A stretch of DNA of 63,246 nucleotides. Source: JBAWXE01 sp037144255 (GTDB taxonomy: Bacteria; Bacteroidota; Bacteroidia; Chitinophagales; Chitinophagaceae). Position numbers and translations under genes: made by a program. The stretch lies in contig JBAWXE010000007.1 in NCBI GenBank assembly GCA_037144255.1, positions 1 to 63,246 on the forward strand. The letters are read 5' to 3'. The notes under the pieces are model-generated. The model was given only the letters and a program-made list of their open reading frames with translations, made no database searches and was not told where the DNA came from. Below are positions 10,401 through 19,388 of this stretch, in pieces; within the stretch, counting starts at the first letter, position 1, and every line of letters starts with the position of its first letter.

Positions 10401-11500
10401 TTGGGTAAAATTATTCCATCAACTTTACGAATCAATTGATTATAGGTATCAGAAATATACAAGCTTCCAAATGCATCCATTGTGATACCAATTGGGTCTT
10501 GAAGTTGTGCATTGATAGCAAGTCCACCGTCTCCATTTGCACCCGAAACACCTGTACCTGCGACTGTGCTGATGTAACCCGTTGTTGCTGATATTTTCCT
10601 AATTCTATTATTAAATTCGTCATCTATATATAAATTGCCGGCTACATCAAAAAATATTCCTGTTGGTCCATTTAATTTTCCATTAATAGCAGGTCCTCCG
10701 TCACCTAATGTTGTACCTCCACCAGCTACAGTAGTAATAATTCCGGTAGCAACCATTACTTTACGAATTCTGTTATTATATTGATCAGCGATATAAATAT
10801 TACCATCTCCATCAATAGCAATTGATCTCGGCCAATTGAGCTTAGCATTTGTTGCAGGTCCGCCATCACCACTAAATCCGGATATATAAGTATTGAAACC
10901 AGCAATAGTGTATATAATACCTGTAGAAATGAGTACTTTCCGTATAACATTATTATGTACATCAGCTATATATAGATTACCTGTAGCATCTATTGCAATT
11001 CCGCCAGGTTGATTTAAACTAGCTGCTGTAGCAGGTCCACCATCACCAGCAAATCCGGCAATATGGTTTCCGGCAACCGTTGTAATAATTCCAGTACTTG
11101 CGTTTATCTTCCTGATACAGTCATTACCATTATCACTGATAAATAGATTTCCAAAAGCATCGATGGCCAATCCTACGGGATTATGAAGACCAGCATTTAT
11201 TGCAAGACCTCCGTCCCCAGAATAGGATTGAGTAGAATTGCCGGCAATGGTATTAATAATACCAGTAACCGCATCAATTTTGCGTATTCTATTATTACTA
11301 GCGTCTGCTATATATAAATTTCCTGCAGCATCGATAGCCAAGTCATTAGCCAAATTGATCTGAGCATTAGTAGCCAAACTGCTATCACCTGAGAAACCTG
11401 CCATCCCAGTACCAGCTATTGTATGAATAATACCAGGTTGTGCATATGAACCAGAAATATAGATGAATAATGATAGGATGAGTGTATATATGTTTTTCAT
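7460..11500 (-). CDS. Secreted NHL-repeat / Ig-like protein with T9SS type A sorting domain
   Basis: A 1346-residue cell-surface or secreted protein. A signal peptide ends SYAQ near residue 20. Residues of about 25-370 are six NHL-type beta-propeller repeats with units such as GFSGDGGPATNAKLNWP followed by IAIDGDGNIYIADQYNNRI. A PKD-like segment and a DUF11-like domain (around 560-850, LQYTIHFENTGNDTAQN) follow, then several Ig-like repeats with TYQWKVNG and CTYQWHVN. The last 75 residues are a T9SS type A domain (LHVYPNPAINILHID ... GIYMLELTNANGE). The C-terminal domain would direct export through the type IX system. Binding partner unknown. It is alone on its transcript and converges with mutL. 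Confidence 0.88.
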   Translation of the reverse strand: MKNIYTLILSLFIYISGSYAQPGIIHTIAGTGMAGFSGDSSLATNAQINLANDLAIDAAGNLYIADASNNRIRKIDAVTGIINTIAGNSTQSYSGDGGLAINAGLHNPVGLAIDAFGNLFISDNGNDCIRKINASTGIITTVAGNHIAGFAGDGGPATAASLNQPGGIAIDATGNLYIADVHNNVIRKVLISTGIIYTIAGFNTYISGFSGDGGPATNAKLNWPRSIAIDGDGNIYIADQYNNRIRKVMVATGIITTVAGGGTTLGDGGPAINGKLNGPTGIFFDVAGNLYIDDEFNNRIRKISATTGYISTVAGTGVSGANGDGGLAINAQLQDPIGITMDAFGSLYISDTYNQLIRKVDGIILPNYQTDSFMVTINPVCSGPQFNILPKHYSPNYHIKTSYGDGLKSDNSFSVYNNTASFNHTYAYPGVYTIKHILCLGNTSIDSITYNYTYTFCRSLPIRLFNDANSNCAFDSTSESLLHYPITLEVDLNGVTIDTITTISGLDYSANGNAGDVYQFKVIANPPGLVPNCPASGIITDTLVVGNNKTKMLGFHCNGATGFDLIEYVSMQTGRHQQHAHIEIANTYCTPQNGVLTVNFSPQYVFNGAYPTPTSVSGNTLTWNLNGIASTNAIPISVDYDLSVPNPGNQSTWISPGDTIHTTIDITPIVGDANPANNHCIRVDTVKSSFDPNYINVAPEGNVLAGAQLQYTIHFENTGNDTAQNISILDTLSANLDENSVAIVSSSNTVITSKTWNGSNWVLKLDFPNIKLLDSSHHNQCDGIVVFNIKALLGVTMYSTIYNHAGIFFDDNPVVMTDTVLNIVIFPVVPTIAISGTNTCIGIPVTFTAVGVNGGTAPIYQWKKNGVDVGTNSPSYTYIPASGDSLVCVFTSNAPFPIPAVVTSNAIHIAPIIISGVTTVDPTTCGSTSGSITLHGLISSTIYTLQYTKNGLPIGPVNFTSDTAGTILLSGLTAAAYSGIVIVTGGCNTTPINNIIVANPTPPIAPTVGNVLLSVCLGDTIHLAASSPVSGAIYSWSGPMTFNSSLSHPFIASAQSTNAGVYSVFVTDPVTNCASLITTSTVSINNNITPSISISGNDTLCAGSITVLTATANISSCTYQWHVNSTNVGSNSNSYSYSPTNGDIISCTINTTGTSSCYTTTNANSNTLSIDVMATIIPTISISGNDTVISGTPTLYTATANINGGTYQWKVNGSNVGANSSTYTYTPAPGDSITCAILVPSIGCFSTTSASSNSIQIVITSLGVNTITGTSGLHVYPNPAINILHIDNVVGNTLCRIMNMMGATLQQSELQMHNNTISIDGLASGIYMLELTNANGEKQALRVVKE

Positions 11501-11640
11501 AAGAGTCTAGATTAATTCTTCTGTTATGCATATGATATTCCAATTACCGTGCCGAAAAAAAAATAGTCCAACAAAGGAGATGAAGACCCCTATAAAATAT
11601 GATAAATTAAATTTTAATACTTATACTATTTTTCATAATA

Positions 11641-11760
11641 AAGACTGTTATTCAAAGGTTAGGTTTTAGCAACAATAAATATGCTGATGAAAAGTATAAG
11701 TATTTGGTATTGGCTTATTTGAGCCAATTAAAAGGTTATATAGCTGAATTTGATAACTAA
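11641..11760 (+). pseudogene. Possible 3' remnant of a gene, or an unrecognised small ORF
   Basis: Forty codons ending in TAA at 11758-11760 read as protein-like sequence: TVIQRLGFSNNKYADEKY, then a run rich in Leu, Tyr and Lys ending GYIAEFDN. In the same frame upstream there are only nine hydrophobic codons before a TAA and no ATG, GTG or suitable TTG. That fits the tail of a decayed gene. I do not recognise the family, and AT-rich DNA can produce such stretches by chance. Confidence 0.25.
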
Positions 11761-11820
11761 AAGCAGTCTGTTAGGTGGGTATAAATTTTCGTATGAATTA
11801 CGTCATGAGTGGATTGAAAA

Positions 11821-11918
11821 TTTCCGATTCATTACTGACCGATTACTGAAAAATTACCGATTTGTTTCCGATTCTTTACTGATGAATTACCGATTGTTAC
11901 CGACGGATTACCGGTTGG
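11821..11918 (+). repeat. Degenerate 11-bp tandem repeat, copy A (nine units)
   Basis: The sequence divides into consecutive units that almost all measure 11 bp: TTTCCGATTCA, TTACTGACCGA, TTACTGAAAAA, TTACCGATTTG, TTTCCGATTCT, TTACTGATGAA, TTACCGATTG (10), TTACCGACGGA, TTACCGGTTGG. The consensus is TTACCGATTNN. A second nine-unit array occurs at 43690-43786 on the other strand. A period near one helical turn puts every unit on the same face of the DNA. Function unknown. Confidence 0.85.
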
Positions 11919-12094
11919 TGGAAAGGTGAATATGCAATTAATACTCTACACATTGCATAAACTGAGGAGAGCCTTCTGCTATGGTCGGGTGAGAACCATA
12001 ATTTGCCGGAAAGATACGAAATGGGCATGCCAAGTCAAAATAGATATATACTATCAGCTATAGAAATTGACTATCCTAAAATGAGTATCAGGAA

Positions 12095-13474
12095 TTATAC
12101 ATTATTGAGAAATAATTGCGGTAATACACCTATCAAAATAATGATGATACATGTAAGTCCCATCAGGAATTTGTCTGCTCCAGTAACTTCTACTTCCAGT
12201 TCTGCATTTCCTTCTTTGAAATACATGGCAATGATAACTCGGAAATAATAATATACACTGATAGCAGCCATCAACAGTGCAAATATGATGAGCCATAAAA
12301 GCTGACCTTGTTGCATAGCAGCGAAGAGGACATAATATTTGGCCATAAAACCACCTGTGAGCGGAATACCGGCCAGAGACAATAAAAAGATCGTAGTATA
12401 GAATGCTAGTAATGGTTGTTTTTTAGCTAGTCCGTTAAAGCCATCGTAAGTGTAGTCCTTCAGTTTCATGAGAACAGAAAACATACCTACTGTAGCTACT
12501 GTATATGCAACAGCATAAATAACAATACCCTGCCAAGCAGTAGCATTAACAGAAAGGATAGCAAATAACATGAAGCCAGCCTGAGCAATAGATGAATAAG
12601 CTAGCATCCTTTTGACACTTTGCTGGAATACGGCTGTGACATTACCTATGAGTAAAGTAGCCGCAGTGATGACAGATAAAGCGAGTGTCCAGCGAGTGCT
12701 GATAGTGCCGAATGAGGCATGGAATAAACGGAGGAAAGCAATGAATACTGAAACCTTTACGATGGTAGCCATAAAAGCTGTGAAAGGAGTAGGAGAGCCA
12801 TCGTATACATCGGGTGTCCACATGTGCATAGGGGCAGCGGATACCTTGAAAGCAAAAGCTACCATGATAAGAATGATACCAGCCAAAGCCATAGGATTGA
12901 CCATATCTGCAGATAAGAAACTGAATGAAAGAATACTAAAAGTACCTGTAGCGCCATATAATAAAGTAATACCCATGAGCAAGATACAAGTAGAGAAAGC
13001 ACCCATGAGGAAATACTTGAGAGAAGCCTCGCTGCTCTTGAGATTGCGCTTGTCGCTGCCTGCTAATATGTACTGAGGTATAGAAAGTATCTCGATGCCT
13101 AAAAACAGCATCAGCATATTATTGTAGCTGGTAAGCAGGAATACGCCACAGAGTATAAAGAATATCAAAGCGAAATATTCTGAGACATAGGAACCTATCT
13201 TACGGATCTCTTTGCCTACTAATAATATATATAAAGTGGCACAGCCAGCCATGAGCATATTGAACCATAGGGCATAGTGATCAATACGCAACATATCGTG
13301 AAATAATGATACCGGTGCCGAAGCGGGGGTATCCATTACTTCCCAAATAGAAACACCGAACAGTGCTACCATCAGCAAAGTAGCTAATGTAGTAACAGCC
13401 TTTTTGTCCTTGCTCATGAAGCCGGCGAACATCATGATAATACCCAGTATTGTAGCAGCAATAATTGCCTTCAT
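12095..13474 (-). CDS. nuoN: NADH-quinone oxidoreductase subunit N
   Basis: Antiporter-like proton-pumping subunit in the membrane arm of complex I; last gene of the nuo operon. The 459 residues form about 14 membrane helices. Visible family marks are MHMWTPDVYDGSPTP, the lysine-bearing helix QQSVKRMLAYSSIAQAG, and FLLSLAGIPLTGGFMAKYY. Length is normal for bacterial NuoN. The ATG is 32 bp after nuoM. No clear terminator follows; the only inverted repeat downstream lacks a T-tract. Confidence 0.96.
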   Translation of the reverse strand: MKAIIAATILGIIMMFAGFMSKDKKAVTTLATLLMVALFGVSIWEVMDTPASAPVSLFHDMLRIDHYALWFNMLMAGCATLYILLVGKEIRKIGSYVSEYFALIFFILCGVFLLTSYNNMLMLFLGIEILSIPQYILAGSDKRNLKSSEASLKYFLMGAFSTCILLMGITLLYGATGTFSILSFSFLSADMVNPMALAGIILIMVAFAFKVSAAPMHMWTPDVYDGSPTPFTAFMATIVKVSVFIAFLRLFHASFGTISTRWTLALSVITAATLLIGNVTAVFQQSVKRMLAYSSIAQAGFMLFAILSVNATAWQGIVIYAVAYTVATVGMFSVLMKLKDYTYDGFNGLAKKQPLLAFYTTIFLLSLAGIPLTGGFMAKYYVLFAAMQQGQLLWLIIFALLMAAISVYYYFRVIIAMYFKEGNAELEVEVTGADKFLMGLTCIIIILIGVLPQLFLNNV

Positions 13475-13506
13475 GTTAAAAATTCAAAGTCAACAGTCAA
13501 AAAAAA

Positions 13507-14952
13507 TTATGGTATCATATGCGAAACAAAGCCTGAAGTCATATCCAGTAATGGTTTTGGATAAACACCCAAAGCAATTACAATAACAATAATTATAGCT
13601 AGTGCCACATATTCATTTGTTGTTAAGTCGCTTTTTGCTCCCTGAGCCACTTCATTGCCATAGGCCACTTTCTGTACCATAGTAAGTGTATATACAGCAC
13701 CTAAGATGACACCCAAACCGGCAATGACCATGAAAGAAATATGATAAGGACTATTGCCCTGGAAGATACCATTGAACAACATGAACTCACCTATAAAACC
13801 ATTGGTAAGCGGTAGAGCGATATTGGCAAAAGAAATGATAACAAATGCTATTGCCATTCTAGGAGCAGTAGTAGCAAGTCCGCCCATTTTTGTCAAATCG
13901 CGAGTACCCCAGCGGCTTTCTATCATACTAACGATGAGCCACATACCAGTGATATTGATACCATGATTGAACATTTGTACCATGACACCATGAAGACCCA
14001 TATTGGTTTGTGAGAATACAGCAGCACACATAAGACCCATGTGAGCAATAGATGAATAAGCTATCAGGCGCTTGATATCAGTTTGCACCATAGCCAAGCA
14101 AGAAGCATATACGATACCAATAATGCAAAGTACTATCACGGTATCTGACCAGAAAGCAACCCCCTGAGGTAAAGAAGGTAATAACCAACGAATGACTGCA
14201 AATAAACCCATTTTGACCATCAATGCACTGAGTACTATTGTAACAGGTGTAGGAGATTGTTCGTAAGTATCGGGCTGCCAAGTGTGGAATGGGAATATCG
14301 GCATCTTGATAGCAAAGGCTACGAACATGAGGCAGAAAAGCCATTGTTGCTGACCAGCTGAGAGAGAAGAACCTGCATGTACTATATTAGCCCAAGAGTA
14401 ACTGTTATCGCCAATGTTTTGAATAGCGAGATAGATCAATGCAGATAGCATCAACAAGCTACCCAGAAAAGTATACACGAAAAATTTGAAAGTAACTGCG
14501 ATGCGTCTTTCGCCACCCCACTGAGAGCATAAGAAGTAAACAGGTATGAGTGCTAATTCCCAGAATACATAAAACAACAAAGCATCGGAAGCAAGGAACA
14601 CACCCATAAGACCAGCCTGAGCAAGCAGCATCAATGCGTAAAAAGCATGTGGATTAGTTACTTCTTTATTCCAGTTGGAGATGAACACTACCGTCATCAC
14701 AATACTAGTAAGTAAGCACAGAGTGGTGCTCATGCCATCGGCCAAAAGGCTAATGGATGTACCAAGATGCGGTATCCAAGGCAGGCTGAAAGTGAGAGGT
14801 GCAGCATAGCTTGCCGAAACCACATAAGCAGTAAGTGCCAGTGTAACAAAAGAACTCAGAAGGGCCAGCCCTTTAGCACCATTGCCTTTTACGAAAAAGG
14901 TAAGGATGCCCGACAGTAAAGGAATAAGTATCAGTAATAGTATCAAAATCAT
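13507..14952 (-). CDS. nuoM: NADH-quinone oxidoreductase subunit M
   Basis: Second antiporter-like subunit of the complex I membrane arm. The 481 residues form about 14 helices. Diagnostic sequence: VFWELALIPVYFLCSQWGG with the conserved helix-5 Glu, FHTWQPDTYEQSPTP, and TDIKRLIAYSSIAHMG with the pump lysine. It lies 54 bp after nuoL and 32 bp before nuoN, in the usual L-M-N order. Confidence 0.96.
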   Translation of the reverse strand: MILILLLILIPLLSGILTFFVKGNGAKGLALLSSFVTLALTAYVVSASYAAPLTFSLPWIPHLGTSISLLADGMSTTLCLLTSIVMTVVFISNWNKEVTNPHAFYALMLLAQAGLMGVFLASDALLFYVFWELALIPVYFLCSQWGGERRIAVTFKFFVYTFLGSLLMLSALIYLAIQNIGDNSYSWANIVHAGSSLSAGQQQWLFCLMFVAFAIKMPIFPFHTWQPDTYEQSPTPVTIVLSALMVKMGLFAVIRWLLPSLPQGVAFWSDTVIVLCIIGIVYASCLAMVQTDIKRLIAYSSIAHMGLMCAAVFSQTNMGLHGVMVQMFNHGINITGMWLIVSMIESRWGTRDLTKMGGLATTAPRMAIAFVIISFANIALPLTNGFIGEFMLFNGIFQGNSPYHISFMVIAGLGVILGAVYTLTMVQKVAYGNEVAQGAKSDLTTNEYVALAIIIVIVIALGVYPKPLLDMTSGFVSHMIP

Positions 14953-15006
14953 AATCTGCTCATTGCAATGTTTGCAGTTACTGTAATGTTGTTTAACTCT
15001 TCAATC

Positions 15007-16905
15007 TTAATGTATCCAGAAAAAGGTGATAGCAAATAGTGCTATGATGCCTAATACCATAACGAAGAGGTATGAACCTACCTGGCCACTTTGTAATAGC
15101 CTGATACGATCGCTACCATAACGAACGGATTTACCGACACCATTCACTAACCCATCAATACCCAAACGCTCTATTACCTTATCTGAAAAACGTGAAATAC
15201 CTTGTAAAGGACGAACTATGACAGCGTCATACAGTTCATCTACATACCATTTGTTGGCGAGTACATTTTTGAAACCAGTGTATTTACCTTCAAACTTATC
15301 GACAGCAAATGCCTTGCGAGTAGCAATATATACTGCCAGCAAACCAATAACTGTAGCACCTAATAAATAATACTCTCTCAAAGCAGCACCTGCATCTTCG
15401 CCAGCCCAAGCAGGAACGCCTGCTTTTCCTAAAAACTCATTCAGGAAATCGTGACCACCAAATGCGTGAGGGAATTGTACAAGACCTGCAAACAATGACA
15501 GTATAGCCAATAATACCAATGGTATTGTAATAGCTTTAGGAGATTCGTGTAAATGATGTGCCTGATGTTCTGTACCACGGAAACCACCGAAGAAAACCAA
15601 CATGAGCAAACGGAACATATAAATAGCAGTAAGTATAGCGGTAAATGAGGCTATCCAGAAATAGACCTTATTATGAGCGTAAACGGCTAATAATATTTCA
15701 TCTTTAGAAACGAAACCGGAAGTGAATGGGAAACCCGAAATAGCCAGCACCCCAATAAGGAATGTAATAAAGGTAATAGGTAGTTTCTTTTTAAGACCAC
15801 CCATAGCAGTGATATCTTGTTCGCCACCCATAGCATGAATAACAGAACCAGCACCGAGGAATAACAATGCTTTGAAGAAAGCGTGTGTCATAACGTGGAA
15901 CACGCCAGTAGTATAAGCACCAACGCCCAAAGCCAAGAACATGAAACCCAATTGGCTAACGGTAGAATAAGCGAGTACTTTCTTAATATCATTTTGGTAT
16001 AATGCAATAGTAGCTGCCAGTAAAGCGGTACTTAAACCGATAATAGCAATCAATTCTTTGGCCATAGGAGCCAGTTCATATAGCACTGAGCTACGCGCTA
16101 TCATATATACACCTGCAGTAACCATGGTAGCTGCATGTATGAGGGCAGATACAGGAGTAGGACCCGCCATGGCATCCGGTAACCAAGTATATAATGGTAT
16201 CTGAGCACTTTTACCCATAGCACCTATGAATAAGCAAATAGCGATGCAGTTGTACATATCGGCAGTTACCGGCAACTGACCTGCTTTTAACTGACCGAAG
16301 AATTCTACGTATGATAAAGTGCCATATTGGAACAATATCAATAACATACCTACCAGAAAACCAAGGTCACCAATGCGGTTCATTACAAATGCTTTCTTAG
16401 CAGCATTGGTATAATCTCTATTCTTGAACCAGAAACCTATCAATAAATAAGAACATAATCCTACACCTTCCCAACCAATGAACATTACTACATAGTTGGC
16501 ACCTAAAACTAGTAGGAGCATAGAGAACACGAACAGATTGAGGTAGGCAAAATATTTGACCATACCTTCATCATCGTGCATATATGAAGTGGAGTAAACA
16601 TGTATTAGGAAACCGACACCAGTGATAATGAGCAAGAATAAAGAAGAAAGAGCATCTACCTGAAAGGTAAATGGAATGTTCAATTTACCGGATTGTATAA
16701 AATCGAACAGCTTTATTAAAACAGGACCTTGGAAAGTCTCGCTTTTCACCTCGAAGAAAATGCCTACAGAAACAACGAATGAAGCTAATACGGCCAAACT
16801 GCCGATAGCACCACCTACTGACTTAGGGATCTTCCTCCAGCCAATGCCGTTGATCAGAAATCCGATCAAAGGAAATAATGGTATCAAATAAACTAATTGC
16901 GTCAT
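15007..16905 (-). CDS. nuoL: NADH-quinone oxidoreductase subunit L
   Basis: Distal antiporter-like subunit of complex I with the long lateral helix. I start at the ATG at 16903-16905 (MTQLVYLIPLFPLIG, 632 residues); five extra residues from a TTG at 16920 are unlikely. Marks include FIGWEGVGLCSYLLIGFW, LPDAMAGPTPVSALIHAATM and NDIKKVLAYSTVSQLGFM. The C-terminus carries the soluble and lateral part (NKWYVDELYDAVIVRPLQ) and a last membrane helix. It is preceded 40 bp upstream by nuoK. Confidence 0.96.
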   Translation of the reverse strand: MTQLVYLIPLFPLIGFLINGIGWRKIPKSVGGAIGSLAVLASFVVSVGIFFEVKSETFQGPVLIKLFDFIQSGKLNIPFTFQVDALSSLFLLIITGVGFLIHVYSTSYMHDDEGMVKYFAYLNLFVFSMLLLVLGANYVVMFIGWEGVGLCSYLLIGFWFKNRDYTNAAKKAFVMNRIGDLGFLVGMLLILFQYGTLSYVEFFGQLKAGQLPVTADMYNCIAICLFIGAMGKSAQIPLYTWLPDAMAGPTPVSALIHAATMVTAGVYMIARSSVLYELAPMAKELIAIIGLSTALLAATIALYQNDIKKVLAYSTVSQLGFMFLALGVGAYTTGVFHVMTHAFFKALLFLGAGSVIHAMGGEQDITAMGGLKKKLPITFITFLIGVLAISGFPFTSGFVSKDEILLAVYAHNKVYFWIASFTAILTAIYMFRLLMLVFFGGFRGTEHQAHHLHESPKAITIPLVLLAILSLFAGLVQFPHAFGGHDFLNEFLGKAGVPAWAGEDAGAALREYYLLGATVIGLLAVYIATRKAFAVDKFEGKYTGFKNVLANKWYVDELYDAVIVRPLQGISRFSDKVIERLGIDGLVNGVGKSVRYGSDRIRLLQSGQVGSYLFVMVLGIIALFAITFFWIH

Positions 16906-16945
16906 AATATCAAAAGCCAAAAATCAAAAAAAATGAAACAGGTCA

Positions 16946-17245
16946 TTAGTGTTTTAACCTGTTCAGAATATTTATATCAACAGAATGCACCTTACGATAC
17001 ATCAAAACTATAATAGCTAAACCAACCGATACCTCTGCTGCGGCCACCACCATGATGAAAAACACGAATATCTGAGCAGAAGGGTCGTTATACATTTTTG
17101 AAAAGGCAACGAGCAACAAATTTACTGCATTGAGCATGAGCTCAATGCACATAAAAATGATGATAGCATTGCGGCGCATCAAAGTGCCCATGACACCGAT
17201 ACAGAAGAGCGCTATACTTAGAAACAAATAATACTGTGTTGGCAT
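16946..17245 (-). CDS. nuoK: NADH-quinone oxidoreductase subunit K
   Basis: Small membrane subunit of complex I, 99 residues with three helices, the standard size. CIELMLNAVNLLLVAFS carries the conserved membrane Glu, and AAAEVSVGLAIIVLMYR the second. It lies between nuoJ (23 bp) and nuoL (40 bp). Confidence 0.96.
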   Translation of the reverse strand: MPTQYYLFLSIALFCIGVMGTLMRRNAIIIFMCIELMLNAVNLLLVAFSKMYNDPSAQIFVFFIMVVAAAEVSVGLAIIVLMYRKVHSVDINILNRLKH

Positions 17246-17268
17246 TGTATAATTTTCAAATGTTATAG

Positions 17269-17766
17269 TTAATCTTCTTTCTTACCTATTACTATTGCAC
17301 CTACCATAGAGCTCAGAAAGAGTACACTACTGATCTCGAAAGGCAATACATAGTCTGTAAATAATACTTTACCTAAGTTCTTTATCAAGCCAATTTCAGT
17401 AGAGCCTTTCTCGAGAGGAGATAAAGAAGCTGAACGTAAAGAAGCCAATAAGACCATAAATAAAATACCACCCGATATGACACCGGCAAGTTGTATCAAT
17501 CGATTTTTCTGAGGCTCTGAATCTGCATCTAAATTCATCAACATGAATACGAAAAGGAACAAAACCATGATGGCTCCTGTATAAACAATGATGTTAACAA
17601 TAAATAAGAACTGAGCGTTCAGAAGTAAATAATTGCCTGAAACGGCAAAAAATGTAACTATCAAAAACAATGCACTATTAATGGGATTGCGGCTGAGGAT
17701 AACGCCCAGTGCGCATCCGATAGCCGTGATAGCAAGTACCCAAAACAATATCTGTTGAATATCCAT
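17269..17766 (-). CDS. nuoJ: NADH-quinone oxidoreductase subunit J
   Basis: Membrane subunit of complex I, 165 residues, five predicted helices. NIIVYTGAIMVLFLFVFMLM is the family's characteristic core, and NPINSALFLIVTFFAV lies before it. The C-terminus is short and ends just after the last helix (VGAIVIGKKED). The start ATG is 5 bp after the nuoI stop, suggesting translational coupling. Confidence 0.95.
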   Translation of the reverse strand: MDIQQILFWVLAITAIGCALGVILSRNPINSALFLIVTFFAVSGNYLLLNAQFLFIVNIIVYTGAIMVLFLFVFMLMNLDADSEPQKNRLIQLAGVISGGILFMVLLASLRSASLSPLEKGSTEIGLIKNLGKVLFTDYVLPFEISSVLFLSSMVGAIVIGKKED

Positions 17767-17771
17767 AGATA

Positions 17772-18284
17772 TTAATTGCTGCTATGCTGTTTTTTAGTGT
17801 CAGGAATAAGCATGCTCTCTTTTTTATAAATAAAGCTCTCACGCGTGTAGTTTGCCGGCATTACTGTTTCACTTAAGTAGATGGCGTCTTTAGGGCAGGC
17901 ATCTTCGCACATACCACAGAAAATGCAACGCAGCATATTGATCTCGTATTTTGCTGCATACTTTTCTTCGCGATACATGTGTTCTTCGCCCGGTTTACGT
18001 TCTGCAGCTTCCATAGTTATGGCCTCTGCCGGACAAGCGAGTGCACATAGCCCACAGGCTGTACAACGTTCACGACCTTCTTCATCACGGTTTAGTACAT
18101 GTAGACCACGGAATACGGGGCTGAATGGACGTTTTACTTCGGGGTAGTTTACGGTAGCCTTCTTTTTAAATATGTGGCTCAGCGTAATGGTCAACCCCTT
18201 AGCTATAGCTGGCAGATATATACGCTCTCCGAATGTCATCGGATTGCGATTTACCTTTGTTGCTCTATTAGTTAAGTTTTGCAT
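17772..18284 (-). CDS. nuoI: NADH-quinone oxidoreductase subunit I (two 4Fe-4S clusters)
   Basis: Electron-carrying ferredoxin-like subunit at the junction of the peripheral and membrane arms. Two CxxCxxCxxxCP motifs are visible: CTACGLCALACPAEAI (about residue 77) and CIFCGMCEDACPKDAI (about residue 118), for clusters N6a and N6b. At 170 residues it has a normal length with a basic N-terminal extension. It lies 9 bp after nuoH and 5 bp before nuoJ. Confidence 0.97.
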   Translation of the reverse strand: MQNLTNRATKVNRNPMTFGERIYLPAIAKGLTITLSHIFKKKATVNYPEVKRPFSPVFRGLHVLNRDEEGRERCTACGLCALACPAEAITMEAAERKPGEEHMYREEKYAAKYEINMLRCIFCGMCEDACPKDAIYLSETVMPANYTRESFIYKKESMLIPDTKKQHSSN

Positions 18285-18293
18285 TGTTCCTAC

Positions 18294-19346
18294 TTATTTA
18301 ATTACCCACAAAATCACTGCTCCTGTGATCAGCATATTCACTAAAGCCAATGGTATCAAAGATTTCCATCCTAAATTCATGAGTTGATCGTAACGGAACC
18401 GAGGTAAGGTCCAGCGAATAAACATGAAGAAAAGGATAAAACAAATGACCTTAGTTAGTAATACTAAAACACAGATGGCGGTAAACAGCAAAGGATTGAC
18501 GCCAGCTGCCACCTGATCCATGAACGGGAAGTTGTAACCACCAAAATAAAGGGTAGCCATAACTGCCGAACTGATAAACATATTAATATATTCTGAGAAT
18601 AGATAGAAGCCGAGTTTCATAGATGAATATTCCTGATGGAAGCCCATGTTCAATTCACTTTCGCACTCTGCCAGATCAAAAGGAGCACGATTCAACTCTG
18701 CAAAAGCACAAACGAGGAATATCAGAAATCCCAAAGGTTGTTTGATAACAAACCAATTCATGCCATGTTGTTGAGCAACGATATCGCGCATGCTCAAAGA
18801 ACCGGTCAGCATTACCAGAGCAATAATACTAATACCCATAGCCAATTCGTAAGAAATAGCCTGAGAAGCTGCACGAATACTACTTAATAAAGAGAATTTA
18901 TTGTTTGAAGCCCATCCACCTATCATCATTCCATATACACCTAAGCTCACTATACCAAATATGAAAAGTATGCCAATATTAATATCTGCTACTTGTAAAC
19001 TGACCACATGACCTGAAGAAGTAACATAATCAGGGCCCCAAGGTATCACTACACTGGTCATACAGGCTGTAAGCATTGCAATACAAGGACCCAGTATGAA
19101 GAGGAAACGTGTAGAACGGTCGGGGATGATCTCTTCTTTGAAGAATAGTTTCAAACCATCAGCTACCGGTTGCAATATACCGAATGGGCCTGCACGATTA
19201 GGGCCACGACGATCCTGCATGATAGCAGCTACCTTACGCTCTGCCCAAGTAGCATACATAGCTATACCCAGTGAGCCCATCAGGATGATGGTGATCAATA
19301 TGACCTTTTCGATTAAGAACGCTGTGTCAAATTGTAATAACAGCAT
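18294..19346 (-). CDS. nuoH: NADH-quinone oxidoreductase subunit H
   Basis: Membrane subunit that forms much of the quinone-binding chamber. I use the ATG at 19344-19346 (MLLLQFDTAFLIEKV, 350 residues) instead of a TTG three codons upstream. Conserved pieces: ERKVAAIMQDRRGPNRAG, a loop facing the quinone cavity, and AELNRAPFDLAECESEL. About eight helices. It begins 42 bp after nuoG. Confidence 0.96.
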   Translation of the reverse strand: MLLLQFDTAFLIEKVILITIILMGSLGIAMYATWAERKVAAIMQDRRGPNRAGPFGILQPVADGLKLFFKEEIIPDRSTRFLFILGPCIAMLTACMTSVVIPWGPDYVTSSGHVVSLQVADINIGILFIFGIVSLGVYGMMIGGWASNNKFSLLSSIRAASQAISYELAMGISIIALVMLTGSLSMRDIVAQQHGMNWFVIKQPLGFLIFLVCAFAELNRAPFDLAECESELNMGFHQEYSSMKLGFYLFSEYINMFISSAVMATLYFGGYNFPFMDQVAAGVNPLLFTAICVLVLLTKVICFILFFMFIRWTLPRFRYDQLMNLGWKSLIPLALVNMLITGAVILWVIK

Positions 19347-19388
19347 ATGATACAAAAGTAATTTTTAGTTCGTTAATTTTTTGCTACT

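Larger units (their letters stand above)
11501..12094. other. Intergenic region with 11-bp repeat array and a possible gene remnant
   Basis: These 594 bp separate the NHL-repeat gene (upstream side) from the end of nuoN. They hold an open, start-less coding-like stretch (11641-11760), the tandem 11-bp array (11821-11918) and a 7-bp inverted repeat TATGCAA/TTGCATA at 11932-11960. No convincing promoter or T-tract terminator was found for either neighbour. Confidence 0.6.

Noticed and set aside
12003..12248. Plus-strand open frame of 81 codons overlapping the end of nuoN
   Set aside because: More than half is antisense to nuoN. The upstream part reads plausibly (PERYEMGMPSQNRYI) but is too short to support a gene.
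12612..13076. 154-codon plus-strand frame within nuoN
   Set aside because: Antisense to a clear membrane protein; Ala/Lys/Met-rich as expected for the complement of Leu/Ile/Phe codons.
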